A stretch of 64,000 nt of DNA from Polyangium sp. y55x31 (GTDB lineage Bacteria > Myxococcota_A > Polyangia > Polyangiales > Polyangiaceae), in contig NZ_JARZHG010000008.1 in assembly GCF_029946505.1 (NCBI RefSeq), positions 288,958-352,957 of the forward strand, read 5' to 3'. Both the position numbers and the translations under genes were made by a program. The notes below the pieces were generated by a model that had not been told where the DNA came from, did no database searches, and worked only from the letters and a program-made list of their open reading frames with translations. Positions within the stretch are counted from its first letter, which is position 1. Each line of letters begins with the position of its first letter. Positions 63,773 through 64,000 of this stretch are shown in pieces.

Positions 63773-64000
63773 ATGCAAAGTCGCTCGGCTTTCGTCACGG
63801 CTTCCCTCGCGCTCGTTTCGTTTCTCGCGCTCGGCGCCTGCACCGGCGTCATCGGCGGTGGCGAAGGAGCAGACGAAGGGAACGGCGGTTCGACGGGCGC
63901 GGAAAATGGCACTGCGAGCAGCGGCGCGGGCGGCATGGGCGGCGCGGGCGTCGGCGGCGCGGGCAGCGGCGGCGCGGGCGCAGGCGGCGCGGGCGCAGGC
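63773..64000 (+). CDS. Gly-rich lipoprotein, 3' partial
   Basis: Only the first 76 codons are in the window. The signal (MQSRSAFVTASLALVSFLALGAC) ends at a lipobox Cys, followed by a Gly/Ala/Ser stalk (GGAGVGGAGSGGAGAGG...) coded by near-identical GGCGGCGCGGGC repeats. The layout matches the stalk of the Kazal lipoprotein at 18926. The functional domain lies outside the window. Confidence 0.75.
   Translation, partial: MQSRSAFVTASLALVSFLALGACTGVIGGGEGADEGNGGSTGAENGTASSGAGGMGGAGVGGAGSGGAGAGGAGAG

Noticed and set aside
1..64000. CRISPR array, prophage, integrase, tRNA or rRNA
   Set aside because: I looked for regular short repeats, integrase and capsid motifs and tRNA-like T-loop patterns and found none; not a full computational scan.

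Overview
The window is a stretch of a very GC-rich chromosome with the hallmarks of a myxobacterium, most likely a member of the Polyangiales/Polyangiaceae. This is inferred from content, not from a search. The signs are two eukaryote-like Ser/Thr kinases with C-terminal PEGA or proline-rich tails, many secreted lipoproteins with Gly-rich or Cys-rich modules, a MYXO-CTERM-like tail, an FHA-GAF sigma-54 activator, a DUF4388-DnaJ fusion, PEGA/TPR proteins and MopE-type metal-binding repeats. I found no rRNA, tRNA, CRISPR array, insertion sequence or prophage, and no broken gene. Both edge genes are cut by the window.

Layout. 1-7.4 kb: a large secreted beta-propeller protein (5' end missing), a small membrane protein, then a translationally coupled trio of kinase, TPR/PEGA protein and MopE-type lipoprotein. 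7.4-15.6 kb (minus strand): a TAP-like peptidase lipoprotein, a YhaO/YhaN (Mre11/Rad50-like) pair and the ribosome-associated GTPase TypA/BipA. 15.7-22.7 kb: hotdog thioesterase, 3D-domain protein, DUF4388-DnaJ-TPR protein, Kazal lipoprotein, S41 protease and an RpoH-like sigma factor. 22.8-32.3 kb: metallo-beta-lactamase-fold hydrolase, a YdcF protein coupled to a HEAT-cyclophilin lipoprotein, polyphosphate kinase, panC-tmk, an unknown membrane-anchored protein and a VOC protein. 32.3-44.9 kb: Cys-rich and VWA lipoproteins, TPR lipoproteins, a small DUF465 (YdcH-like) protein, a secreted metallophosphoesterase, a second PEGA kinase, TrmB, a GT-C-like membrane protein and an AgmX-type unknown. 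45-50.9 kb: four oxidoreductase/phosphatase genes in a row, then a HEAT lipoprotein. 51-56.5 kb: sigma-54 activator, STAS-like unknown, membrane sulfatase-like protein, and a PRC-barrel/DUF2382 stress gene with a textbook sigma-54 promoter. 56.7-60 kb: a two-gene beta-oxidation operon whose first protein has the dehydrogenase before the hydratase. 60-64 kb: an inverted pair of hairpin-bearing repeats, two tandem paralogs of unknown function (one with a long Asp/Glu tract), an alpha/beta hydrolase, and the start of a Gly-rich lipoprotein.

How it fits together. Much of the region is envelope and signalling: kinases, secreted lipoproteins, PPIase and protease. It is mixed with housekeeping genes (typA, ppk, panC, tmk, trmB). 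The least explained items are the acidic paralog pair, the repeat element beside it, the reversed dehydrogenase-hydratase fusion, the sulfatase-fold protein with Thr at the nucleophile position, and the beta-propeller whose visible cysteines all sit in one insertion.
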